From Saprospiraceae bacterium (GTDB lineage Bacteria > Bacteroidota > Bacteroidia > Chitinophagales > Saprospiraceae), in NCBI GenBank assembly GCA_016706365.1, contig JADJJU010000012.1, forward strand, positions 1 to 64,000: a stretch of 64,000 nucleotides of DNA, given 5' to 3'. Positions 1 to 8,543 of the stretch are shown here, piece after piece. The notes beneath the pieces were generated by a model, which searched no databases, was not told the DNA's origin, and saw only the letters and a program-made list of their open reading frames with translations. Position 1 is the first letter of the stretch; each line of letters begins with the position of its first letter. The translations under genes and the position numbers were made by a program.

Positions 1-88
1 AAGGTTCAGGTGCAGTTCTTCATTGAACTTTTGTACTTTAAAATCCGCCACTATGCCAAGCCGCAAAACGTTAGCAGCCATACTATGA
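1..88 (+). repeat. Right half of an attC-like site (cassette array, cut by window edge)
   Basis: The segment ends in GCCAAGCCGCAAAACGTTAGC, which has the same layout as the right arms of the six complete sites downstream: a G/C-rich arm, a short spacer, then a GTT core followed by an R-rich stretch and GC. The matching left arm would lie before the window. It shows that the cassette array extends to the left. Seen: right-arm layout. Inferred: attC function. Confidence 0.5.
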
Positions 89-165
89 GAGACCCCTCGA
101 ATTAAAACAACACTAGTCACAAGAATTAACTGCAAGTACTATTAAACAATATAAACTATAAGAGT

Positions 166-1152
166 ATGTTTAAAAAAACTTTCCTTTTCATAACTACAAT
201 ATTAGCTGCTGTATCAGCTTCGACTGGTTATGGAGCAACTGATTCTTTAAAAGGGAATATCAATGTTGCCACATTTCTGGATTGGTTCGGCAACACAGAG
301 AAATATATACATGTAAAGGGTCTTATTGTATTAGACCTGATACCAATTATTTTTTTGATTGTTCAGGCGGTTTGGTTTTTTAAAGACAGAAAAAAAATTA
401 AAGGCATATTGACTGTCCTTGCATTGCTTGCTAATATTATCGGAGTATTCATTGCAATACAGTATGCCCACCCTATTGCTTCTCAAATAGCAGGATGGAT
501 TCCTGATAATGTACCGTCAGATTGGATAAGTATAAAAGAAGATTGGTTTAAATATATTGGACTTTACGGCTTAACGGGCATATTAGGTTGGCTTTGTTTT
601 GTCATAACATTTTTTGTATCTGAAACAAGAAATACGGAGATAAAACCGCTTCCTCGTTTTCTGAATTTCATAAAAAATACACTGCTGTTTTTTCTAACTT
701 TTATCTTAGGAATGGGTGCAGCAAGTTTATATGAATATTGTTTTTATCCTATCCAAATGAAATTACTGGTGCTACTTTTATTGAAATGCACCGACCTATA
801 GATTTAATCATGAGAAAAGTAGGACCAATATTGTTTACAGTCATGATTGCTTTAAAAGCAATACTTGCCACGCTTTTTTTTTTGTAGAAAAAGCAAGGAA
901 AAAGGAGGGCTTATTATAGGTGCATTAATTTTCCTATTATGTGACACTTTTATTGCTCTGCAATACAACAGACCTATTAATGACCTCTTTCTTTCATGGA
1001 CACCAACTACTATACCTACCAACTGGACAACCATAAGAGATGAATGGTTAAGCTACCATTTGTACAGAAACATATTTAAGACATTGGGAATTGTTTCAAT
1101 TATACTTATCTATTTTGTTAAGAAAAATAAAAACGCAACACAAGCACAATAA
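166..1152 (+). pseudogene. Two-domain DUF1772-like membrane protein, broken by two frameshifts
   Basis: Three frame segments join into one protein. 166 to about 750 encodes a signal peptide and a first domain with hydrophobic helices and the pattern QYxxPI...W...PSDWISIKEDW. The frame then shifts near 745-756 into TGATFIEMHRPIDLIMRKVGP, and shifts back at a run of ten T (874-883) to end with QYNRPIND...WTTIRDEWLSYHLYRN. The two halves resemble each other, so the intact product would be a tandem duplication of a DUF1772-like (anthrone-oxygenase-type, four-helix) domain in the inner membrane. DUF1772 proteins are common beside alpha/beta-hydrolases; their substrate here is unknown. The two shifts compensate each other, and one lies in a homopolymer, so sequencing error is possible. 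Alternative: two separate adjacent genes. Confidence 0.55.
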
Positions 1153-1225
1153 TATTTTACAAAAATGGGGTAGGAATTAAATTCCTTGCTATAACAGGAC
1201 TGTTAATCGTATTAAAGACAAAAAA

Positions 1226-2124
1226 ATGAAACGCCTAATCATACTATTTTCGACTATTATTTGTGTCTTTTCATCTTGTGGACAAGACACAAAATATGAC
1301 AATAGCTTTATCCGTTTTCATCTTTACGGTAATGGCGAACCTGTATTTGTATTGGGTGGCGGACCCGGAAATGATTGCCATCAGGAAGAAGATGTTGCAA
1401 TAAAAATCGGCGAAAATATCAGGCAATTCTATTAGAACAACGTGGCACAGGACTTTCTATGCCAACAGAACTCAACAAACATACCATTAATCTCGATGTG
1501 TTTATTAAAGACATTTTGTTTGTAATGGACAGTTTAAAAATTACTAAGGCTAAATTTTATGGACATTCATGGGGAGCAATGTATGCATCTGCCTTTGCCA
1601 TTCAGTATCCCGACAAAGTAACTTCACTTGTATTTACAGGAACAGGCTATATGAAACTAGACAAATCCTACCAAGATAAAATTTTCAGCAACAGAATGGC
1701 AAAACTCACAAATGAACAACGTCTACGTTTTGACCAACTAAGCAAAAAGGATTTAGACAAAATGACCTTAAAAGAGCAAAGTGAAGCAGCGAACCTAAGA
1801 GCAACTTTTAATACTTATGACACAACAAATCAGGAATGGAAATTTGCCAAAATAAAGAAAGGCACAACCAATCAAAAAACAAATAAATTAATGATGGAAG
1901 ACCTTGAACGAATAAACTTTGACCTTACGCAACAACTTAAAACATTAAAAATGCCAATAAGCATAATCACTTGTAAAGAAGACCCGTTGGCATTTCTCAC
2001 AACTGAATATCAAAAATATGCACCACAGACTAATGTAACGTGGTTAGACAAATGCGGACACTTCCCCATGTATGAACAACCTGAAATATTCTATCCGCTA
2101 CTGATGGACGCATTACTCCGATAA
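1226..2124 (+). pseudogene. Lipoprotein alpha/beta-hydrolase (proline-iminopeptidase-like), one frameshift
   Basis: The start at 1226 gives a lipoprotein signal with lipobox FSSC. The fold is an alpha/beta-hydrolase: oxyanion-side motif GGGPGND, then LLEQRGTGLS, nucleophile elbow GHSWG, and a catalytic His in CGHFPMYEQPE near the C terminus. The reading frame breaks near 1412-1418 (GENI in one frame, YQAILLEQRG in the next), consistent with one lost base in an A/T-rich stretch. The GGxPG and EQRGxGxS signature is that of the proline iminopeptidase/S33 group, though the substrate is not predictable. It is followed six bases later by an attC-like site, and no such site separates it from the gene before it, so both would share one cassette. 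Confidence 0.7.
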
Positions 2125-2129
2125 AGTAC

Positions 2130-2270
2130 GGCTGCTAACATGGGTTTGGCGTTATAGGGGCTGAATAATAAAGGCTCAGGTTTAGTTTTTCAATTTATCT
2201 TTGGTACAAGGGTTGGGCTGACGTTCCCTGATTTCCCCTACAACGCTAAGCCCTAAACCGTTGTGTGCCA
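2130..2270 (+). repeat. attC-like recombination site (141 bp)
   Basis: The element begins six bases after a stop codon. Left arm GGCTGCTAACATGGGTTTGG (2130-2149) continues to GTTATAGGGG; the right arm reads CCCCTACAACGCTAAGCCC and ends ACCGTTGTGTGCC. The arms pair as an imperfect inverted repeat with AAC at the outer left core and GTT at the outer right core (2260), and a variable centre of about 70 nt. This is attC architecture: paired R/L boxes, variable terminal structure and GTT core. Confidence 0.65.
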
Positions 2271-2353
2271 TTTTAAACGCTGTCTTACCTCAATAGTAAA
2301 AATTTTGACAGCGAAACAAAATGATGACTTAATATAAATTAAACAAGTAACAA

Positions 2354-3199
2354 ATGACAAAGAAACTATTATTGATCATATTCGCAATTATGTTAGTTTT
2401 TTCAGGCTATTCACAATATCCTCCCGTATTTAAAAATAGTATTTATGGAAACAACCCTAAAGCTGGACATTATGCTAATGTGCGAGGTTTTAAAATGTAT
2501 TATGAGATCTATGGAAAAGGTGAGCCGCTATTATTAATTCATGGAAATGGAGGTTCAATAAATAATTTTTCTGGTCAAATACCTTATTTCGCAAAAAACT
2601 ACCAGGTAATTGCAGTTGACAGCAGGGCACAGGGAAAATCAGTAGATACCGGTGATTCTTTAAGTTATGAAATGATGGCTGAAGATTTTAATGGACTATT
2701 GGATGAACTTCAGATCAAATCGTGTAACGTAATTGGCTGGAGTGATGGCGGTAACAATGGATTATTGTTAGCCATTCATCATCCTGATAAAGTAAATAAA
2801 TTAGTAGTAACAGGCGCCAATATCTGGATAGACGCAAGAGCCTTTCCTCCTGATATGCTTGAAATTCCCGATGTGCTACTCGATTCATTATCCAAATTGC
2901 CCCAAACCGCAGAAGTAAAAAATGCGATAAAAGTTTGGAAGTTGGTTTACCAGGAGCCAAATATTACATTACCACAATTGAATTCAATAAAATGTCAGAC
3001 ACTTGTAATAGGCGGCGACCATGATATAATTCTCCCCTCACACACTGTGCAGATAGCAGACAATATTCCAAACTCTAATTTATGGATATTGCCAAATTAA
3101 GGGCATTCAACTTTAATTAACTATAGGGATTTATTCAATAAAACAGTAGACGACTTTTTTAAAAACCATACAGGACACTTAAAGGGATGGACCGTATAA
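2354..3199 (+). pseudogene. Secreted alpha/beta-hydrolase with an in-frame stop before the catalytic His
   Basis: Start 2354 gives a signal peptide (LLLIIFAIMLVFSGYSQ). Motifs: HGNGG (oxyanion), VDSRAQGKS, and nucleophile elbow GWSDGG (Ser as nucleophile with an unusual Trp before it, typical of BioH/MhpC-like hydrolases), and GGDHDIILP carrying the acid residue. Translation meets TAA at 3098-3100, directly before GHSTLINYRDLFNKT, which holds the catalytic His; the same frame then runs on to a natural stop at 3197-3199. One base change (for example from GAA or TCA) would restore a full-length protein of about 281 aa. As read, the product lacks its catalytic His. It forms a cassette of about 1.1 kb with the following attC-like site. 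Confidence 0.7.
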
Positions 3200-3247
3200 A
3201 TTGATGGTTAATCATTTTTTTAAGAAGCATGCCATTAGACAAAAAAC

Positions 3248-3388
3248 GGCACACAACACACGCTACAAGCAATTTGGGGATTTGGCTTAATGGAAAAATT
3301 GGTTTGTATTTGGAAGATTTGGCAAATCCGAATAATGGGCTTAATTTAGTCCCAAACTGCTTGTAGCGCGAGAACGTTGTGCGTAACA
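3248..3388 (+). repeat. attC-like recombination site (141 bp)
   Basis: Left arm GGCACACAACACACGCTACA at 3248 continues to AGCAATTTGGG. The right arm CCCAAACTGCTTGTAGCGCG pairs with it at 18 of 20 positions and is followed by AGAACGTTGTGCGTAACA. The outer cores are ACAAC on the left and GTTGTG on the right (GTT at 3376). Length and layout match the site at 2130-2270 although the arm sequences differ, as expected for attC sites, where structure rather than sequence is conserved. Confidence 0.68.
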
Positions 3389-3424
3389 TTTTGAAGCACC
3401 ATTCTAACTTTTAAATTTTTTTCC

Positions 3425-3962
3425 ATGGCCACTCGTAAAAAAGTTATTCAATTTCTTTCTTTGGTGGACTGTACTTGGTTTTAGCATTTGGCTAGGCGGT
3501 ACAATTTTCAGTATGTCTGTTGTAGTACCAATGTGAAGTGAAGCACCGCCACAATCAGTTAAAGAATTTTTCAGCGAGACAAGTTTTAATAAATACATCT
3601 TTAATTTTTTTGGACCGCCTTGGATGGCTATCAGAAATCTTCCTGTTTTAATTGCATTGGTATTGGGTTGGTATAGCAAACTACACAGACAGTATTTGCT
3701 AATAACATTCATCAGTCTGATAATTGGTATAATTTATACGTTCACATATATCTATCCCATTAACGAAGTTTTGATGACCCAAGCAGGTGCAGATAAATCT
3801 GCGGAAGAAATTAGAACAATGGTGGACAAATGGATTTTCGCCGACAGACTAAGATTTGCCGTTATGCTAATCGGTTATTTCTTTTTATTAAAAGCTTTTA
3901 GACTGCAAATACCAGAGCAACAAAATTCCATTAGAAAGCCCACGGTCAATCAAAACGAATAA
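3425..3962 (+). pseudogene. DUF1772-like membrane protein, frameshift plus in-frame TGA
   Basis: ATG at 3425 opens MATRKKVIQF. The frame then slips within the T-rich stretch near 3447-3460 into LWWTVLGFSIWLGGTIFSMS, and TGA at 3534-3536 stands where TGG (Trp) is expected in PMWSEAPPQS. The same frame continues through NFFGPPWMAIRNLPVL (second ATG 3624) and ends with YPINEVL...WIFADRLRF, the C-terminal pattern of DUF1772-type proteins. About four membrane helices are visible. As read, only the C-terminal 112 residues could be made. The gene fills a 0.78-kb cassette between two attC-like sites. Confidence 0.6.
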
Positions 3963-4170
3963 GGCTACGCACAACAAAAGGTTTGCCGCAAGGCTGGCGG
4001 ACGGAATAACAATCGGCTGTTATACTACTATCAACTAATATCGGGCTTGACCGAATTCTATTTGGCTTTTAGTTGTTAACTTCATCATCAGTTTTTCAAT
4101 CGGCTTCAGTTGCCGGGCGGACACAGCAACAATTCCAGCCCTGCGGCAAGCCTCGAACGTTGTGTGCAAC
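3963..4170 (+). repeat. attC-like recombination site (about 207 bp)
   Basis: It follows a stop codon directly. The left arm reads TACGCACAAC, then TTGCCGCAAGGCTGG. The right arm CCAGCCCTGCGGCAA pairs at 14 of 15 positions and is followed by GCCTCGAACGTTGTGTGCAA (GTT core at 4159). The centre is longer than in the 140-bp sites (about 145 nt) and contains its own short complementary tracts around ATCGGCT and AATCGGCTT. Same type as the other sites, longer size class. Confidence 0.68.
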
Positions 4171-4200
4171 CCTAAAAAACCGACAACGCATAGACAGACA

Positions 4201-5187
4201 ATGAAGAAATTAGGACAACTTTTACTTTTAATAACTTTAACCTTGACGGCTTGTAAACAAAACGACCGACAAGAAAAAAGCCATAATCAAACATTTAACG
4301 ACAAGACAGAAATGCAATTTAATTCAGCAACAGAAACAGAAAATTACACACGAAAAGAAACCATATACGGACGAACTTATGGGACAGCTTTAACAATGGA
4401 CATTTTCACTCCAAAGAAAAATTCCAATGGTTTAGGCATAGTTCTTTTCATAAGCGAAGGTTGGTATTCCGAACGTGAGAAAACCCAATACAACATTCCT
4501 ATTTACATTGACGAGTTTATAAAAAAGGGTTACACCGTTTTTGCAGTAATACACGGAAGCAATCCAAAGTTTTCACTACAAGAAAATTACGAACACGCAA
4601 AACGTGCAGTTCGTTTCATCAGACACAACGCAACAGAGTTTGGCATTAACCCAAACAAAATTGGTGCAACAGGAGACTCCGCAGGTGGACACCTTTCTCT
4701 TTTAGTTGGTAGTGACAAAGAAACACAAGACAAAAATTCAGAAGACCCAGTGGAAAGACAATCTTGTAAAGTGCAAGCAATTGTTGCATTTTTTCCACCG
4801 ACCGACTTTTTTAATTGGGGCAAGGCAGACAACAAAATGCTTGGCAACCACCCGACAGTTTAATTAAAAGGTGCATTCACATTTTACGAACTTGACAGCA
4901 CAACTAATTCATTAGAACAAGTTACCGACCAGACAAAAATTTATTCTATTGTAAAAGACCTTTCTCCAATTTATCAAGTAAACGAAGCGACTTCACCAAC
5001 GCTTATTGTTTATGGCGACAAAGACAGCTTTATTCCTATTCAACAATCACAATCGCTATCAAAACGACTGCAAGAACTAAAAGTTCCAACAGAAACAATT
5101 GTAGAAAAAGGTGGCGAACACGATGAAGTAACTATTAAAAACAACCTTGGACAAGCAATAACTTGGTTCGACAAATACTTAAAATGA
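4201..5187 (+). pseudogene. Lipoprotein esterase/alpha-beta-hydrolase with one in-frame TAA
   Basis: The start at 4201 (MKKLGQLLLL) is preferred over an upstream ATG inside the attC-like site because it gives a clean lipoprotein signal with lipobox LTAC. The protein is an alpha/beta-hydrolase of the BD-FAE/esterase-lipase type: GATGDSAGGHLS carries the nucleophile elbow GDSAG, VYGDKDSFIP the acid, and KGGEHDEV the His. A TAA at 4861-4863 interrupts it after NHPTV; the same frame continues with LKGAFTFYELDS to TGA at 5185-5187, giving about 328 aa if read through. The stop removes the acid and His. It forms a cassette of about 1.2 kb. Confidence 0.7.
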
Positions 5188-5217
5188 CAAGTGAAACAAT
5201 GACGGACGTAAGAAGGG

Positions 5218-5357
5218 CAGCACATAACAGCACATTTGCAATAGGCGGGGTTTCGTGCTCCGCAGACAGTTTAGTGGTAGCCGAAAGTTTTGTGCTCAGC
5301 ATAAAGTTCAGTGGTAAAAATCCCGCCCATCGCAAATCTGCAAAACGTTATAAGCAA
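5218..5357 (+). repeat. attC-like recombination site (about 140 bp)
   Basis: Left arm GGCAGCACATAACAGCACAT leads into TTGCAATAGGCGGG. The right arm CCCGCCCATCGCAAATCTGC pairs with it at 17 of 20 positions, followed by AAAACGTTATAAGC (GTT at 5347). Its central segment, GTTTCGTGCTCCGCAGACAG and onward, recurs in a decayed form at 9402-9539. Confidence 0.68.
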
Positions 5358-5373
5358 TTAATACAGACACGAT

Positions 5374-6627
5374 ATGAAAAATAGAATTATAATCTTAATG
5401 ACAGTTCTCTTTGTTTTAAACGGCAAGGCTTTTGGACAATATTGCACTAGCGACACTAGATACACCGAAGTAGAATATTTCGACTCTACGGAAATTACAA
5501 CTGGCGCTAATATTTCATTTGGAACTGCCAATGACCACCTCGGAAATCCTTACACATTATTAATGGACATATATTATCCCAATCTAGGAATAGATACATC
5601 AGCTAAACGCCCATTTATAATGTTATTTCACGGTGGAGGTTTTTCATCGGGTGACAAGCAATCGGGCGACATAAAAGATTTATGTATTCACTTAGCAAGA
5701 AGAGGTTTCGTTTGTGCCTCCGTAAATTATCGACTTGGTTACGACTTTACTGAATATGGTCAGTACAAAGCAAGATATAGAGCCATTCAAGATGGTCACG
5801 CAGCAATGCGTTATGTAGTTAACAATGCAAATGCAGTAAGAATAGATACTAATTGGATATTTGTTGGTGGACAAAGTGCAGGCTCATTACTTGCTTTAGG
5901 TATGGTATATGCCGACCAATCTGAACTTGACAGCATTTCCTTGTTGTATAGTGCAACCGCTACAAGTGTCGAATTAGGCAATCTTTATACTTCAGGTAAT
6001 AATTTGACTAATACTTATTCTTTCAAAGGAATTTTTAATAATTGGGGAGGCGTAACTGCAAGCGAAGTAGATGCTGATGAAATGCTTCCTACGGTTGCTT
6101 TTCACGGAGAACTTGACACAATAGTATTAATTGACGCAGACAATTCCTTTTTGCATTATACATTAAATGGTTCTAGGGCTATCCATAATCATTTAATTGC
6201 AAATAATATTTGTAGCGAAATAACTATAGATACAATAGGCGGACACGGAATTTACAGAAACGCTAGTAGTGTAGTGAGAGCAAGTAGAGCAAGTTGTTTT
6301 GTTAAAAGTATTTTTTGTAATACCTGTTCCGACTTTTATACAACAGACTCAATTCCTTCAAATTGTTCTACGCCATTAAGTGTTGACGATTTAAATTTTG
6401 CTTCAACTATTAAAGTGTATCCGAATCCTTTTGAAAGTTCTTTTACAATAGAAGGAGTTGAAGGCACTTTAGAAATATCAATTTATAATTCTTTCGGACA
6501 ACTTGTATATGAGGACAAAGCATCGGACGGAACAATTCAAACTAATTTAGTGCCTGGACTGTATTTTCTAAGCATTAGACAACTTGAATCAAATAAAACA
6601 TTCACGAGAAAACTGATAAAAAATTAA
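5374..6627 (+). CDS. Secreted carboxylesterase-like alpha/beta-hydrolase with T9SS sorting domain
   Basis: 417 aa. Signal peptide (ILMTVLFVLNGKAFGQ), then an alpha/beta-hydrolase domain with HGGGF oxyanion motif near residue 88, GGQSAGSLLALG nucleophile elbow near 168, an acid in HGELDTIV, and a candidate His in GGHGIY. The last 80 residues form a Por-type C-terminal sorting domain: IKVYPNPFESSFTI, YNSFGQLVYE and LVPGLYFLSI...KTFTRKLIKN. Such proteins pass the Sec system and are then exported and often surface-anchored by the type IX secretion system. Feruloyl/acetyl-xylan-esterase-like function is possible but not shown. It is intact, unlike most genes upstream, and sits between two attC-like sites as a 1.4-kb cassette. 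Confidence 0.85.
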   Translation: MKNRIIILMTVLFVLNGKAFGQYCTSDTRYTEVEYFDSTEITTGANISFGTANDHLGNPYTLLMDIYYPNLGIDTSAKRPFIMLFHGGGFSSGDKQSGDIKDLCIHLARRGFVCASVNYRLGYDFTEYGQYKARYRAIQDGHAAMRYVVNNANAVRIDTNWIFVGGQSAGSLLALGMVYADQSELDSISLLYSATATSVELGNLYTSGNNLTNTYSFKGIFNNWGGVTASEVDADEMLPTVAFHGELDTIVLIDADNSFLHYTLNGSRAIHNHLIANNICSEITIDTIGGHGIYRNASSVVRASRASCFVKSIFCNTCSDFYTTDSIPSNCSTPLSVDDLNFASTIKVYPNPFESSFTIEGVEGTLEISIYNSFGQLVYEDKASDGTIQTNLVPGLYFLSIRQLESNKTFTRKLIKN

Positions 6628-6768
6628 CTGCTAAAACATGGGGTTTTGCGTTAGTGGGCGGACAGTGCGAATAGAAACATTTGAGCAATTAATAAACGTT
6701 AGTGCTGGCAGACAGTTTACGGTTTCAAAAGCCCACCAACGCAAAGCCCGAAACCGTTGGGTGCAATC
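6628..6768 (+). repeat. attC-like recombination site (141 bp)
   Basis: It begins at the stop codon of the preceding gene. Left arm ACTGCTAAAACATGGGG leads into TTTTGCGTTAGTGGGC. The right arm GCCCACCAACGCAAAG pairs with it, and CCCGAAACCGTTGGGTGCAAT closes the site (GTT at 6756). GTTGGGT matches the classical integron core GTTRRRY exactly. The left core is one base longer (AAAAC). Confidence 0.68.
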
Positions 6769-6808
6769 AAAGAAATGACAAGCGAACAACTTTAAAATAA
6801 AAAAAACT

Positions 6809-7759
6809 ATGAAAACAGTAATTGCTCTAATGTGTATTTTTTCTCTTTTGATAAATTCGTCTTGTAAAAATGTCATTGAAAAGGAAGGTTACGTAAATGT
6901 CGAAGGTGGTAAAATATGGTACAAAATTGTGGGGGATGGCGATGGAATTCCTCTATTAATTCTTCATGGTGGGCCAGGTTCGAGCAGTTGTTCAATGATC
7001 CCTGGATTCTCTCTTTTGGCTAAAGACCGTCCAGTAATATTCTATGACCAACTAGGTTCAGGAAATTCGGATAGACCTACTGATACAACCCTATGGAACA
7101 AGGAACGATTTGTGAATGAAATAGACTTATTAAGAAGTGCATTGAAATTGGATAATCTACACATATTGGGACATTCTTGTGGTAGTACATTTTTAATAGA
7201 ATACATGATTACAAAGAAACCGAAAGGGGTGAAATCTGTAATTTTCTCTAGCCCACATATCAGTAGTCCTGATTGGATGGCAGATGCCAAAATTTTGCTT
7301 TCTCAACTGCCTGTTAACGTTCAGGACACAATTTTTAAATACGAAGCGCTAAAAAATTACAACGCACCTCAGTATCTTGCTGCTACTGATTCGTTTTATG
7401 TTAGACACATGTCAAGAAAAAGTTGGCCAATTACTCCTAATATAGAATGTGAAAATGTACCCGGTTTCAACGATCAAATTTATGAATATATGTGGGGCCC
7501 AACGGAGTTTAATATTACTGGTACTCTTAAGGATTTTGATAGAACGGCTGACCTAAATAAAATTACCGAACCAATACTTTTTATGGCAGGTCAATATGAT
7601 AAAGCAAGACCAGAAACCATGTACAAATATCAAAAATTATCTAGGAACGCAACTGTTGAAATTATTGACAATGCTGCACATAAAACAATGATCGATCAAC
7701 CAGAAAAAGTATATGAAGTAATAAGTAAGTTTCTTAATCAAGTTGAAAAGATTAAATAA
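6809..7759 (+). CDS. Lipoprotein proline-iminopeptidase-like alpha/beta-hydrolase
   Basis: 316 aa, close to the 300-320 aa usual for S33 family proline iminopeptidases. Lipoprotein signal with lipobox NSSC. HGGPGSSS near residue 53, FYDQLGSGNSDRP, nucleophile elbow GHSCGS near 122, MWGPTEF (a motif of tricorn-factor/proline iminopeptidase relatives), acid in AGQYDKARP, and His in NAAHKTM. The enzyme would release N-terminal proline or act as an acyl hydrolase in the periplasm; the substrate is not fixed by sequence. It is the last complete gene of the cassette array, followed after two bases by an attC-like site. Confidence 0.82.
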   Translation: MKTVIALMCIFSLLINSSCKNVIEKEGYVNVEGGKIWYKIVGDGDGIPLLILHGGPGSSSCSMIPGFSLLAKDRPVIFYDQLGSGNSDRPTDTTLWNKERFVNEIDLLRSALKLDNLHILGHSCGSTFLIEYMITKKPKGVKSVIFSSPHISSPDWMADAKILLSQLPVNVQDTIFKYEALKNYNAPQYLAATDSFYVRHMSRKSWPITPNIECENVPGFNDQIYEYMWGPTEFNITGTLKDFDRTADLNKITEPILFMAGQYDKARPETMYKYQKLSRNATVEIIDNAAHKTMIDQPEKVYEVISKFLNQVEKIK

Positions 7760-7761
7760 CG

Positions 7762-7968
7762 ACTGCACACAACAAACAGTTTGCCCTCATTGGGGCAGGA
7801 AGGAGCAATCAGCAGCATCTTATTAATGTGCTTTTGTTCGTGCTTGAAGTTCTTTGTTCAGCTTTTGTTTGTTACATTTATAGCCGTCCGCTATTGTGCT
7901 GAAAGTTCGGGCTGAAGGAACATGAAAGACCCCAACAACGGCAAGCGGGCAATCGTTACCAGCAATGT
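7762..7968 (+). repeat. attC-like recombination site (about 207 bp), right end of array
   Basis: Left arm TGCACACAAC then GTTTGCCCTCATTGGGG; right arm CCCCAACAACGGCAAGC, then GGGCAATCGTTACCAGCAAT (GTT at 7955). Pairing is weaker (about 12 of 17) than at the other sites. It is in the longer size class with the site at 3963-4170. Directly after it the reading frame of a truncated, unrelated gene begins, so this marks the end of the intact array. Confidence 0.6.
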
Positions 7969-7971
7969 ATC

Positions 7972-8142
7972 AATATTCTCTTCGAGCCTGATGATATAAA
8001 CTACATTTTTGTCAACACTGTGGAAGAAATTTCTGAGGTAATTAACGCGATCAGATCAGCAAATTCATCAAAACCTCATGACAGTGTTGAAAGACTCATG
8101 TCAAGAATTTTAACAACTGCACAAATAAAAACCGACTTTTAA
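7972..8142 (+). pseudogene. C-terminal gene fragment abutting the array end
   Basis: An open frame without its own start runs 56 codons from directly after the last attC-like site: NILFEPDDINYIFVNTVEEI...SANSSKPHDSVERLMSRI...IKTDF. It has normal coding character and a clear stop but no N terminus, so it looks like the tail of a gene cut where the array begins. The DDINYIxVxxTVEE pattern is faintly like the end of LOG-family (lonely-guy) proteins; that is a guess only. Confidence 0.4.
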
Positions 8143-8490
8143 AACAGCATTTTAACATTTGATTTACGTAAACGATGCATGACATTTAAACTTCAAAAGC
8201 ATCATGCCTATCAGATTTGGTTATGGGGTGGACTTTATCTAAGGTGTTTTCCTTAGCTTCATATTCAAAATACGATTAAGCTTTGCAATCGGGCGGGAGG
8301 AATTCTAAGCCCTCGCCTGATGTAAATGCTTTACTTTATGCAGAATCTGAATTTTAAGGCAATTGAGGGTTCCTACTTGATTTAAGTGCTATACTCCTGA
8401 AAGTTCTATTTTTCAAAAATAGGCTTTGCGATGACTTTTAATTCCTGAGATATCGATACTATTTCATTTACATTAATCAGCATTATGGAC
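8143..8490. other. Intergenic, no gene seen
   Basis: About 350 bp between the gene fragment and the terminator of the minus-strand gene. I see no open frame of convincing codon use, no RNA gene and no strong hairpin. Confidence 0.5.
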
Positions 8491-8521
8491 AATAAAAAAG
8501 GGAGCTTAATCCTAAGCTCCT
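8491..8521 (-). terminator. Rho-independent terminator of the FMN-binding protein gene
   Basis: On the minus strand GGAGCTTA and TAAGCTCC pair perfectly over 8 bp with a 4-nt loop (8501-8508 with 8513-8520), followed by CTTTTTTATT. It lies 23 bp past the stop codon. Confidence 0.85.
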
Positions 8522-8543
8522 TCTAATCTTATAATGTGAAAGT

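Noticed and set aside
4162..4200. Upstream ATG for the esterase gene
   Set aside because: The residues MCNPKKPTTHRQT come from the attC-like core and would disrupt the lipoprotein signal that begins at 4201.
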